DNA from: an uncultured Opitutia bacterium
Lineage (GTDB): Bacteria > Verrucomicrobiota > Verrucomicrobiia > Opitutales > Opitutaceae
DNA length: 64,000 nucleotides
Direction of reading: 5' to 3'
Assembly: GCA_903834135.1 (NCBI GenBank)
Contig: CAILHZ010000019.1
Location: 17,474 to 81,473, forward strand
Both the position numbers and the translations under genes were made by a program. Below are positions 19,429 to 28,468 of the stretch, in pieces (within the stretch, counting starts at the first letter, position 1; the number at the start of each line of letters is the position of its first letter). The notes under the pieces were generated by a model that saw only the letters and a list, made by a program, of their open reading frames with translations, did not search any database and had not been told where the DNA came from.

Positions 19429-19470
19429 TTGACATACGTATGTGTGTGGTTGAAAATACCAAATTGGTAT
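19429..19470 (+). promoter_or_regulatory. Promoter with two palindromes before the second TonB receptor
   Basis: A perfect -35 box TTGACA lies at 19429-19434. At 17 bases spacing the -10 is the weak GAAAAT (19452-19457). A perfect 12-bp palindrome ACATACGTATGT (19432-19443) overlaps the -35, and a 7+7 bp inverted repeat ATACCAA-A-TTGGTAT (19456-19470) overlaps the -10 and start region. Both are placed as operators would be. A leader of roughly 45 bases follows with ACACACAA repeats before the ATG at 19509. The promoter call is an inference from position; the palindromes are seen directly. Confidence 0.55.
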
Positions 19471-19508
19471 ATAAGAGTTAGGGTAAGTTAACACACAAAC
19501 ACACAATT

Positions 19509-22500
19509 ATGTTAAAATCACAATTCACCAAATTACTGATTGCAGTTGCTGCATTCAGTTTCGCGATAACCGCCCCGGTTTTCGGTCAAGGTGTTACCAC
19601 CTCGTCCATCACGGGTCAAATTACTGACAGTAACGGTGCTCCAGTTGCTGGCGCAGTTGTTGTAGTAGTAAATACTGCCACTTCACTTAAGGCTACGACC
19701 TTATCACGCTCCAATGGTGCGTTTGACGTGTCTGGTTTACAGTCAGGTGGACCTTACACGATCAGCGTAAGTGCAAAAGGAGAATTACAATCAGATTCTA
19801 AATCCGAAATCTTTGTTGGTTTGGAGCACGCTGAGGTTGTTAATTTCCGTCTTTTTAATGACGTAGTAAAATTAGAAGCATTCAAAGTCAGTGAGAGCAA
19901 AGATCTCACATTTGATTCGGGTAAAATGGGAACTGGTTCCACATTTAATCGCGATCAAATTTCAGAAATTCCTTCCATCCGTCGCGATGTGCAAGATGTC
20001 GCTAATCTTGATACGCGTGTAGGCTTAACAATAAACACAAGCACAGGTGAATTTTCACTTTCTGCTCAAGGTCAAAATAGTCGTTTCAATTCATTCTTAA
20101 TCGATGGTCAGCAAGCCAACGATCCTTTCGGATTAAATGCTAACGGATTTTCATCGCTTCGCAGTCCTGTGCCATTAGCTGCACTATCCGCTCTTACCAT
20201 CGAACTTAGTCCATATGACGTTACTCGCAGTGGTTTCACTGGCGCTTTGATTAATGCTGTTACAAAAAGCGGTACTAATGAATTCCATGGTACAATTAGC
20301 TCAATTTATACTGGCAAAAGCCTAAGAGGCCCAAATCCAGGACAAAGTGCTACAGATCCAAATGCAGGTATTATAGATCCACTACAAGAGCATGCTAACG
20401 CATTCACTTTTGGCGGACCGATCATCAAGAATAAAGTATTCTTCTTCGTTGCATACGATCAGTACAACAAAGTCGCTAATCCTTCATCCCCTGTAACCTT
20501 TGTGCCTAGCTCTGCTGACTTGGCATCGGTTTTAGCAACTGCAACCAAGTACGGAATGCAACCTGGTGCTATCGATGGTATGGCAAAATCGGCTCAAAAG
20601 ACTTACTTAGCTAAGCTCGATTGGAATATCACTGATGATCAACGTGCATCATTATCTTACCGTCGTACAGCTGGCTTAAGCCCTAACTTCAGTAACGGTT
20701 CAACGTATGTTCAGTTAGACAGTAATGCCTACCAGTCCAATCGTATTAACGATAACTTAAGCTTACTCTTAAACAGTAAATGGTTTGATGGTTTCAGCTC
20801 TGAATCTGGTCTTGCGGTAAGTAAGTACAATGGTACTGCATCACTCTATGAGCCTCTCGCACCAGCGGTTTATGTTAACGGTGTTAGCGGTACAAACTTG
20901 GTTACAGGTGCTACATTAACTAACGGTCAAATCGACTTAGGTACAAATGCTTCGTACCAGTTCAACGCGCTTTATACAAAAGACTATAATGGTCATTTCT
21001 ACGCAGATTACTCGATGGGTGATCATACCTTTAAAATCGGTGGCGATTTTGATAAAAACATCAACAAAGACAACTTCATCCAATATTACACTGGATTGTA
21101 CGGATTTGCATCACCTGCAGCTTTCGCAGCTGGTACACCTAACTACATCCGTTATCAACAACCTGTTGCTGGATACACAATCCCTCAGGCTAATTACTAT
21201 TACTCGACTACAGATTTTGGACTACTTGCCCAAGATACATGGAAGCCATCTGCTAGCTTAACGGTTACAGCAGGTATTCGCTTCGATGAAGTAGTATTCC
21301 CAACAAAGCCGCTTTATTTGCCAGCGTTCCAATCAACTTTTGGTATGCCTAACAATACAACGCCTTCAGGTAATACTACCTTAGCGCCTCGCTTAGGCTT
21401 CAATTATAAATTACCTAAGTCGCTCACAATCTTCCAAACTCAAGTGCGTGGTGGTTTGGGATTATTCCGTGGTACAAATCCAGCAGTTTGGATCGGTAAT
21501 TCATACGGTACTACAGGTATTCTTAATAGCGTGATTTCTGGAGCAAGCAATTCGAGTAACACAAATCCTCCTCTTGCTGCTCCTTATGCACAGTTTAATG
21601 CATCTCCTGGATTCGTTCAAACTTTGCCACCTCCAGCAACACCAACACCTGGCATCGCATTTACAGATCCAAAGTTCCAGCCTCCAACTTCGTGGAAGGG
21701 TAATCTTGCCATAGACGTAACAGTACCTGGCGACATGGTCTTCACAGCTGAAACTAACATGATCAAGGTCCAGAAGGGTTTATTCTATCAAGATATCAAC
21801 CTAAAGCCTAAAGGCTTTGCTCCAGACGGACGTGTTTTATATTCTGGTACAGCGGGGCTTTACTCTAACTTCAGCAATTCGGTCTTAGAATTGACCAATA
21901 CTGATAAAGGTGGCTCACAGTCCTATACACTTCAGTTAGCAAGGCCTATGAAGAATGGCTGGGCATACTCTGTTGGATATACCCATACCCATGCTACAGA
22001 AGTTCAACCACTGACATCTTCAGTGGCATCTTCGAACTTCACCTCACGCGCTACTTATAATCCTAACGATGCTACTGCTGTTAACTCAGCCTATGCAGTT
22101 CCTAATAAGGTAACAGCTATGTTAACTCGCCAGTTGCACCTCTTCAAAGAGAAGAATTCAGCAACACGTATTACAGCTGTGTACCGTGCTCAGGCTGGTC
22201 ATCCGTTTAGCTGGGTATTCAGCGGTGACGCAAATGGTGACTCAACAAGTGGTAACGACTCATTCTATGTACCAGCAGGTCCAAATGATCCCAAGGTTAC
22301 ATGGAGTACAAATGCAGCTGACCCAACTGGTTCAATCCAAGCAACAAACTTCTGGAATTTCGTGAATGGCACAGACTTAAAGAAGTACCAGGGTACCGTA
22401 GTTCGTGCTAACAGTTCAAACAATCCAATGCAAAAGACACTTGATCTTCATATTGAGCAGGAAATTCCTGTTGGTTCGAAGTTCAAGGTTGTCGCTTTCG

Positions 22501-22727
22501 CTGATTGTATCAACTTCGCTAACTTCTTTAATAGCAATTGGGGTATCATCAACGGTCTTGATTTCGGTACAGGCTACAGCGGTTATAACCGTGCTGTTGC
22601 AAGTGCCACAGTTAACACTGCAGGTCAGTATGTATACACCTTCAACTCGAGCACTCTTTCAACACCAATCGTGTTTACAGACCTCTCTCGTTGGCAGGTA
22701 CAGGCTGGTGCTCGTATCGAGTTCTAA
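19509..22727 (+). CDS. TonB-dependent receptor, Oar-like, second copy
   Basis: Outer-membrane TonB-dependent receptor of 1072 residues, paralogous to the gene just upstream. Signal peptide ends near AFSFAITAPVFGQ; the carboxypeptidase regulatory-like domain has GQITDSNGAPVAGAVVVVV; the plug has FLIDGQQANDPFGL and FTGALINAVTKSGTN, the same signatures as the first copy; the barrel ends with RWQVQAGARIEF. The two proteins share architecture and motif wording but differ enough in the barrel to suggest different ligands. Each gene has its own control region and terminator, so they are likely regulated separately. This one has a better promoter and candidate operators. Confidence 0.88.
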   Translation: MLKSQFTKLLIAVAAFSFAITAPVFGQGVTTSSITGQITDSNGAPVAGAVVVVVNTATSLKATTLSRSNGAFDVSGLQSGGPYTISVSAKGELQSDSKSEIFVGLEHAEVVNFRLFNDVVKLEAFKVSESKDLTFDSGKMGTGSTFNRDQISEIPSIRRDVQDVANLDTRVGLTINTSTGEFSLSAQGQNSRFNSFLIDGQQANDPFGLNANGFSSLRSPVPLAALSALTIELSPYDVTRSGFTGALINAVTKSGTNEFHGTISSIYTGKSLRGPNPGQSATDPNAGIIDPLQEHANAFTFGGPIIKNKVFFFVAYDQYNKVANPSSPVTFVPSSADLASVLATATKYGMQPGAIDGMAKSAQKTYLAKLDWNITDDQRASLSYRRTAGLSPNFSNGSTYVQLDSNAYQSNRINDNLSLLLNSKWFDGFSSESGLAVSKYNGTASLYEPLAPAVYVNGVSGTNLVTGATLTNGQIDLGTNASYQFNALYTKDYNGHFYADYSMGDHTFKIGGDFDKNINKDNFIQYYTGLYGFASPAAFAAGTPNYIRYQQPVAGYTIPQANYYYSTTDFGLLAQDTWKPSASLTVTAGIRFDEVVFPTKPLYLPAFQSTFGMPNNTTPSGNTTLAPRLGFNYKLPKSLTIFQTQVRGGLGLFRGTNPAVWIGNSYGTTGILNSVISGASNSSNTNPPLAAPYAQFNASPGFVQTLPPPATPTPGIAFTDPKFQPPTSWKGNLAIDVTVPGDMVFTAETNMIKVQKGLFYQDINLKPKGFAPDGRVLYSGTAGLYSNFSNSVLELTNTDKGGSQSYTLQLARPMKNGWAYSVGYTHTHATEVQPLTSSVASSNFTSRATYNPNDATAVNSAYAVPNKVTAMLTRQLHLFKEKNSATRITAVYRAQAGHPFSWVFSGDANGDSTSGNDSFYVPAGPNDPKVTWSTNAADPTGSIQATNFWNFVNGTDLKKYQGTVVRANSSNNPMQKTLDLHIEQEIPVGSKFKVVAFADCINFANFFNSNWGIINGLDFGTGYSGYNRAVASATVNTAGQYVYTFNSSTLSTPIVFTDLSRWQVQAGARIEF

Positions 22728-22752
22728 GCTAGACCTAGTCTAAAATTTTACC

Positions 22753-22788
22753 AAGGGCGCCTGCGTCAAAATGCAGGTGCCCTTTTTT
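22753..22788 (+). terminator. Rho-independent terminator after the second TonB receptor
   Basis: A long stem, AAGGGCGCCTGC pairing with GCAGGTGCCCTT with one mismatch, has a small loop and is followed by a run of six T. It starts 26 bases after the receptor stop. Confidence 0.92.
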
Positions 22789-22926
22789 GTGTCCTGTTGC
22801 TATGCGAGTAACTGATTTAGGGACTTTTTGAGCGATTTTTTTGGCTAAGAGTACGACTAAAAAAGTCCATCTTTTTTAGTAAATTTTTGAGTAATAAAAA
22901 AAGTTACAAAAATAATCACAAACGAG

Positions 22927-22995
22927 TTGACGAATCATTCCTTAGGTTCAATTAGTTGTGGCCGTACCAAAACAGAACCACTTCCTGTTGTGGTT
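22927..22995 (+). promoter_or_regulatory. Candidate nrdB promoter and inverted repeat
   Basis: The gap 22728-23101 (374 bases) has no gene. After the terminator it holds a candidate -35 TTGACG (22927-22932) and, 17 bases on, a poor -10 (AATTAG). Further down, an inverted repeat AACCAC (22976-22981) and GTGGTT (22990-22995) could be a regulator site or RNA hairpin. I do not see a convincing NrdR box pair. The last 40 bases before the nrdB ATG are strongly rich in C and T. Confidence 0.35.
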
Positions 22996-23101
22996 AATAT
23001 CTTCTTAAAAAGTTTCCAATAAGTTTAGTTCGCATCGTCCTTTCATACGCTTCAGACACTACTTTCACAGCCAATTTTAGCCTCTTTTTCTCACTTTATT
23101 C

Positions 23102-24187
23102 ATGCAAAAGTCATTCATAGTAGGGTCCAAAACCTTTATACTCGACGAAGCCAAGGCAGAAGCCGCTTTTGCAGCAAAAAAAGTAATTAATGGTCGTCAG
23201 ACGATGACTTTCAACCTGCTGCCTTTGAAGTATCAGTGGGCGTATGATTTGTACCGCACCATGAAGGCAAATCATTGGGAACCAGAAGATATTCCAATGG
23301 GTAAAGATATCGAGCAGTGGCGCGATGAGAAAGTGCTCTCCGATGTTGAGCGTTGGATCATACGTATGGGTATTGGTTACTTCTCCGCTGCTGAAGGAAT
23401 TGTTGGTGATAATATTCAGCACGTGGTTCGCGAGTTAGTAACAGCACCTGAACTCAAACTTGTTTTAGGACGTCACGCGCATGAAGAAAATATTCATGCC
23501 GATTCACTACTTTACATGATTTCATCGCTGGGAATTAATCCGCACGAATGTGAAGCGATGTTTGAAGATGTGCCTACGATTGTTCGTAAGAATGAATTCG
23601 TGACCAAGGTGTCCCATTCTTTGCGCCGCGATTTAGATTTAACCAAAGTTGAAAATAAGCAGCTCTTAGCGAAAAATATTTTTGTATTTGGTCAGTGTAT
23701 GGAAGGAACCCAGTTCTACGGACTGTTTGGTATGATCCTATCGCTTTATCGACAAAATAAATTTCCAGGCATAGGTCAGATGTTCCGCTACACATTGCGT
23801 GACGAATCTAATCACATTGAAGTGTTTCGTAATTTGTTCATGGATCTTATCCAAGAAAATCCAGAAATTTGGACTAACGAATTCAAAGAAGAGCTTCGTG
23901 GTTTAATGAAGGAAGCAGTCACTTTGGAAAAAGAATTTATTCGTGACTGTCTGCCCGTAAATGCTGTGGGCTTACTTCTGGAAGACTTTTTAAGTTATAT
24001 CGATTTCATCGCTGATCGTAGACTTGAGGGTACAGGCCTTCCTCTTCTTTCACCTGGTGCAAAAAACCCTCTCCCTTGGCTTGCAGAGATGATGGATATC
24101 AAAAAAGAACAAAACTTTTTTGAAGGCCGCGTCACTGAATACCAAAAAGCTTCAGCTCTAAACAACGTATCCGACGACGACCTTTAA
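23102..24187 (+). CDS. nrdB: Class I ribonucleotide reductase small subunit, class Ic-like (no radical tyrosine)
   Basis: Radical-generating small subunit for dNTP synthesis. All six metal ligands can be placed by comparison with the chlamydial protein: Glu98, Glu129, His132, Glu201, Glu235 and His238. The first ligand is Glu instead of Asp, and the position of the stable tyrosyl radical, four residues after His132, is Leu136 (HADSLLYM), where Chlamydia has Phe. This is the hallmark of class Ic enzymes that use an Mn/Fe cofactor instead of a tyrosyl radical. Trp46 and C-terminal Tyr347 of the radical path are kept. Length 361 residues. nrdA follows 144 bases later. The ATG has no Shine-Dalgarno sequence; a pyrimidine tract precedes it. 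Confidence 0.92.
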   Translation: MQKSFIVGSKTFILDEAKAEAAFAAKKVINGRQTMTFNLLPLKYQWAYDLYRTMKANHWEPEDIPMGKDIEQWRDEKVLSDVERWIIRMGIGYFSAAEGIVGDNIQHVVRELVTAPELKLVLGRHAHEENIHADSLLYMISSLGINPHECEAMFEDVPTIVRKNEFVTKVSHSLRRDLDLTKVENKQLLAKNIFVFGQCMEGTQFYGLFGMILSLYRQNKFPGIGQMFRYTLRDESNHIEVFRNLFMDLIQENPEIWTNEFKEELRGLMKEAVTLEKEFIRDCLPVNAVGLLLEDFLSYIDFIADRRLEGTGLPLLSPGAKNPLPWLAEMMDIKKEQNFFEGRVTEYQKASALNNVSDDDL

Positions 24188-24331
24188 ATTTTGCTCTTAA
24201 GTGTAGAGGTTACCCCCTTTGACCTCTCGCTGTTCCCCATATCATTCCTCAGTTTTTTCCAGCCACTTACTTCTTTACTGAAGCGGTGTCTGGGTATCTT
24301 TTTTTAATTTATATCCTATCTTCTTTTGTCC

Positions 24332-27300
24332 ATGAGTACACCTTCAGTCGCTAATGATCTCGCGCTTAAGCGCACCGTTCAGGCCCCAGTTGAGCACAAG
24401 CCAAATTTTGCGTGGCATGAATGTCTTGTTGGGCAAGATATCACTGTACCACCGACTGTTCTTATTTGTCCGCATGGTGAAGAGCGTTTTGCCCTTGCTG
24501 AGGTAGCAGATACCTTAGGTAAGGCACTCACTAATGTTGCTATCTCTCGTGGAGATAAAGAGATATACACAAAAGAAAATCGTGACTGGGTGTTATCAAT
24601 CTGCACGGAGCTAAATAACACGTTAACCGTTATGGCTCGTGAGGAGAATCCACTGAAGCTGCAGCTTAATGCGCTTTATGAGTTAATCGAGAAGACCCTG
24701 GTTGATAACAACGCTTACTTTGTTGCGAAGAGTCTCTTACTTAACCGTGCTCGTAAGCTTGCTCTCTCGTTTGATCGTGAAAGTGCTGCACAGTCAGGAG
24801 TTCGCGTAATACGCCGCAATAACCAAGTAGTTCCTTGGAATGAACAGAAGGTTGAAATCGCGATTCGTAAGACTTTCCTTTCGATGCAGCGCGACTCTGC
24901 TCCTGCGGTTATGATTACTAAGGCGATCATCGATCGCATTAGTATTTCAAAGCAGGCTTTTGTACATATCGAAGAAATCCAAGATATGGTGCAAGAGGAG
25001 CTTATGAAGTCTGGTCACTACAAGGTGGCTGAAGCCTATATTTTATATCGTTCTGAGCGTGCTGTATCTCGTGATCGTTCTAAAGAGCAGGAACCTGAGC
25101 AACTTGCTCAAGTTCCTGAACCAGCACAATCGACCATGGTGGTTGTTAAAAAACCAAATGGAGAGAATGTGTTCTGGGACGGAGCCGATCTTCGCCGCAG
25201 AATTGAATTTGCTCGTATCGGTTTAGATCTCTGTCTTTCGAATGAGCAAATTGAGCAAGAATTACGTCGTGCGATTTACGATCAGATCACGCAAAAAGAT
25301 CTTGATGCAACGATCACGCTGAATTCAAAGACGCTAATCGAAAAAGACGCTGATTTTGCGAAGTTCGCAGGTCGTATCCAATTAACCTATCTTTATGAAG
25401 AAGTCTTAGGTTGGGATATTATGGTGGATGGTATCGGTAAATTAAAAGAATTCCATCAACGAGCTTTTCGTAAGTACTTAGAGCACGGTGTTGCCATTAA
25501 GCGCTTAAATCCAAAGTTGCTCGACTACGATACAACGAAATTAGCAGCAGCCTTAGATCCTTCCTCAGATCTTGATTTTGATTTCTTAGGTATTCAGACT
25601 CTTTACGATCGTTACTTAATTGTTGATAAAACAGTTAAGCCAGCACGTCGTATGGAAACGCCTCAGTTCTTCTGGATGCGTGTTGCAATGGGCCTTTTCA
25701 TCGCAGAAACCAGTGAACGCGAAGCTAAGACTTCTGCCTTATATTCACTTTATAAGACTCGTAGATTTTGTTCATCAACTCCTACCTTATTTAATTCCGG
25801 TACACTGCATTCCCAGCTTTCTAGCTGCTACTTATACTACGTTGAGGATACGATCGAAGGTATCTTCCAACGCGGTATTGCCGAAAACGCATACTTGGCT
25901 AAGTGGGCGGGTGGGCTAGGTGGATCATGGTCTGCTGTCCGTGGTACTGGGGCATACATTGGTGGTACCAATGGTGAATCCCAAGGCGTTATTCCTTTCC
26001 TTAAATTGCACAACGATCAACTCGTTGCTGTAAATCAAGGCGGTAAGCGTAAAGGTTCAGGCTGTGCTTACTTAGAGACGTGGCACAATGACGTATTTGA
26101 ATTCCTCGAGCTGCGTAAGAATACCGGTGACGATCGTCGCCGTACGCATGATATGAACACAGCGCATTGGATTCCTGACTTGTTCATGAAGAGAGTTGAA
26201 CTACGTCAGTCATGGACACTCTTCCGCTCTAATCAAGTCAAGGATCTCCACGATCTTTACGGAAAGAAGTTTGAGGAGCGCTATTCTCACTACGAGAAGC
26301 TTGCTGATGAAGGTAAGATCTATGGCCAAAAAGTAGAGGCTATTGAACTTTGGAAAAAGATGCTCTCGATGATTTTCGAGACAGGCCATCCTTGGATTAC
26401 ATTCAAAGATCCTTGCAATATTCGCTCACCTCAAGATCACGTGGGTGTTGTTCACTCATCAAATCTTTGCACTGAGATTACCTTGAATACTTCAGCTGAT
26501 GAAACAGCTGTATGTAATTTAGGATCCGTAATCTTAGAGACACATTTACTTCCTGGTGGAGCGATCGACCATAAGAAGTTGCGTGAAACGATTCGCACAG
26601 CAGTGCGTGCTCTAGATAACGTTATTGATATCAACTTCTATCCTACAGAAGCTGCGAAGCGCTCAAACACAAAGCACCGTCCTATCGGTATGGGTGTTAT
26701 GGGGCTTGCTAACTGTCTTTACATTAAAGGAGTGCCTTTTGCTTCGAATGAAGCCTTGGACTTTAATGATGAACTGATGGAATGTGTCGCGTATTACGCC
26801 TATGAAGCGAGTTCCGATCTAGCTGCTGAGCGTGGCACGTATTCCTCCTACAAGGGTTCTAAGTGGGACCGCGGTATCTTACCTCCTGATTCAGTTGATT
26901 TACTGGAGCAGGAACGTGGACTTCCTATTCAAGTACCTCGTACGGCTCGTATGGATTGGAGTGTTCTTCGTGCTAAGATTGCTGCACAGGGTATGCGCAA
27001 TAGTAATGTCCTTGCGATTGCTCCTACAGCGACAATTTCAAACATTACCAATACCTCTCCTTGTATCGAGCCTACCTATAAAAACTTATTCGTTAAATCG
27101 AATCTCTCAGGTGAGTTCATTATCTTGAATCCTTACTTAGTTAAGGATTTGAAGGCACGTGGTCTATGGAATCAAAACATGATTGATAGTCTTAAGTATT
27201 TCGACGGAGAACTTAAGGATATCGATACAATCCCAGAAGATCTTAAAGCTAAGTACCTCACAGCCTTCGATATTGATCCTAAGTGGATTGTGGATGCCGC

Positions 27301-27637
27301 TGCTCGTCGCCAAAAATGGATCGATCAGTCCCAGTCGGTAAATCTCTGGATTAAGACTCCGGATTTAAAGGTACTCTCACACATGTATCGTCATGCATGG
27401 CATGCTGGGCTTAAGACGACTTATTATCTGCGTAGTCTTGGTGCTTCCAATATTGAGAAGGCAACGGTATCTGTTAAGAAAGATATGCGTGGTATGGTGA
27501 AGGATTCAGCCGATGCACAGGCCGTTGTAGATGCAGCCGATGCAGCATCAGCTAAAAAAGTATTCACAGCAGAAGAAAAATTAGCCTGCAGTATCGAAGC
27601 AATGCGCAATGGTGAAGCATGTGAGGCGTGTCAGTAA
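24332..27637 (+). CDS. nrdA: Class I ribonucleotide reductase large subunit with extended ATP-cone region
   Basis: Catalytic subunit reducing ribonucleoside diphosphates. It has about 1101 residues, far longer than E. coli NrdA (about 760), because the N-terminus carries an array of ATP-cone domains. Two are clear (about residues 155-255, VRVIRRNNQVVPWNEQKVE; and about 275-365, VVVKKPNGENVFWDGADL) and a degenerate one is likely in residues 30-150. Active-site residues are present: Cys499, Asn711-x-Cys713-x-Glu715, Cys728, the YYLRSLGAS radical-path tyrosines and the C-terminal redox pair CEAC (Cys1097, Cys1100). Start chosen at the ATG; TTG lies two codons upstream. This long form matches chlamydial NrdA and fits the class Ic-like NrdB. 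Confidence 0.93.
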   Translation: MSTPSVANDLALKRTVQAPVEHKPNFAWHECLVGQDITVPPTVLICPHGEERFALAEVADTLGKALTNVAISRGDKEIYTKENRDWVLSICTELNNTLTVMAREENPLKLQLNALYELIEKTLVDNNAYFVAKSLLLNRARKLALSFDRESAAQSGVRVIRRNNQVVPWNEQKVEIAIRKTFLSMQRDSAPAVMITKAIIDRISISKQAFVHIEEIQDMVQEELMKSGHYKVAEAYILYRSERAVSRDRSKEQEPEQLAQVPEPAQSTMVVVKKPNGENVFWDGADLRRRIEFARIGLDLCLSNEQIEQELRRAIYDQITQKDLDATITLNSKTLIEKDADFAKFAGRIQLTYLYEEVLGWDIMVDGIGKLKEFHQRAFRKYLEHGVAIKRLNPKLLDYDTTKLAAALDPSSDLDFDFLGIQTLYDRYLIVDKTVKPARRMETPQFFWMRVAMGLFIAETSEREAKTSALYSLYKTRRFCSSTPTLFNSGTLHSQLSSCYLYYVEDTIEGIFQRGIAENAYLAKWAGGLGGSWSAVRGTGAYIGGTNGESQGVIPFLKLHNDQLVAVNQGGKRKGSGCAYLETWHNDVFEFLELRKNTGDDRRRTHDMNTAHWIPDLFMKRVELRQSWTLFRSNQVKDLHDLYGKKFEERYSHYEKLADEGKIYGQKVEAIELWKKMLSMIFETGHPWITFKDPCNIRSPQDHVGVVHSSNLCTEITLNTSADETAVCNLGSVILETHLLPGGAIDHKKLRETIRTAVRALDNVIDINFYPTEAAKRSNTKHRPIGMGVMGLANCLYIKGVPFASNEALDFNDELMECVAYYAYEASSDLAAERGTYSSYKGSKWDRGILPPDSVDLLEQERGLPIQVPRTARMDWSVLRAKIAAQGMRNSNVLAIAPTATISNITNTSPCIEPTYKNLFVKSNLSGEFIILNPYLVKDLKARGLWNQNMIDSLKYFDGELKDIDTIPEDLKAKYLTAFDIDPKWIVDAAARRQKWIDQSQSVNLWIKTPDLKVLSHMYRHAWHAGLKTTYYLRSLGASNIEKATVSVKKDMRGMVKDSADAQAVVDAADAASAKKVFTAEEKLACSIEAMRNGEACEACQ

Positions 27638-27661
27638 GCCTTACTACTTAAGTCATTTTAC

Positions 27662-27695
27662 AAAGCCCGCTCTTCAAACGAACGGGCTTTTTTAT
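27662..27695 (+). terminator. Rho-independent terminator after nrdA
   Basis: Arms AAAGCCCG (27662-27669) and CGGGCTTT (27683-27690), with further partial pairing inside, are followed by a T run. It lies 24 bases after the nrdA stop and ends the nrdB-nrdA unit. Confidence 0.9.
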
Positions 27696-27723
27696 TTTTA
27701 AACCTCACGAAAATATAAACACT

Positions 27724-28467
27724 ATGCGCTTAGCTATTATCGTCTGTCTTGCCTGTTGTATAGGCTTCCTAAATCTTAACTCTTCGGCAGAAAATTCAGC
27801 TGCAAAACCCGTCCCTTTAGATGAAGGCTGGCTACAGCAACATGAACATTTCAACACCTTAGCTAAAGCAGGAGATATTGATATTCTTTTTTTAGGAGAC
27901 TCTTTGGTGACAAGCTGGATGGGTGATGGTGTTGGCTTAAAGGCTCGGGGTAAGGCCGTTTGGGACAAAGAATATGCAACTAAGCATGCAGCCTTATTTG
28001 GAATCTCAGGAGATAGGACACAGCATTTACTTTGGAGGATAAGTCATGGAGAACTAGACGGTTTACATCCTAGAGTAGTTATACTGGTGATAGGTGTAAA
28101 TAATACAGGTTATGAGCCGAAGGCTAAAGTACTGCGCAATACAACAGATGAGGTCATTGAGGCTATGCAGATAACGATTGCTGAAGTCCGAAATCGCTTA
28201 CCGGATTCTACTTTGTTTGTGATGGGACTATTTCCTAAAGGAGGTCGTGAAAATCCAGCACGCGCACAAATTACTGCGGTAAATAAAGCACTTAAGCTAA
28301 TCGCAGATAACCATAAATTGATATTTTTAGATATTGGAAATTTGTATGTGACAAAACAAGGAGATATAATTCATGAATTAATGCCTGATTCTTCTCATTC
28401 GAGTGCTCAAGGGTACCAGATTTGGGCAGACGCACTGCGTGGACCTTTAAACCAAATTCTGCAATAA
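27724..28467 (+). CDS. Secreted GDSL/SGNH hydrolase (PAF acetylhydrolase-like)
   Basis: Exported serine esterase. The signal peptide (residues about 1-22) is followed by a compact SGNH domain with block I LFLGDSLVTSW (nucleophile Ser), block II GISGDRTQHL, block III VIGVNNTGY and block V DSSHSSAQGY with catalytic Asp and His. Length of 247 residues and the WxxEY-type start resemble platelet-activating-factor acetylhydrolase-like and rhamnogalacturonan acetylesterase-like enzymes, so deacetylation of lipids or polysaccharides is likely. It stands alone after the nrdA terminator and converges with a small minus-strand frame. Confidence 0.83.
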   Translation: MRLAIIVCLACCIGFLNLNSSAENSAAKPVPLDEGWLQQHEHFNTLAKAGDIDILFLGDSLVTSWMGDGVGLKARGKAVWDKEYATKHAALFGISGDRTQHLLWRISHGELDGLHPRVVILVIGVNNTGYEPKAKVLRNTTDEVIEAMQITIAEVRNRLPDSTLFVMGLFPKGGRENPARAQITAVNKALKLIADNHKLIFLDIGNLYVTKQGDIIHELMPDSSHSSAQGYQIWADALRGPLNQILQ

Positions 28468-28468
28468 A

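Noticed and set aside
22927..22995. NrdR box pair before nrdB
   Set aside because: The expected paired 16-bp boxes could not be found; only an unrelated AACCAC/GTGGTT repeat is present.
24205..24227. Attenuator between nrdB and nrdA
   Set aside because: Only a 6-bp AGAGGT/ACCTCT stem with an 11-base loop and no T run is present.
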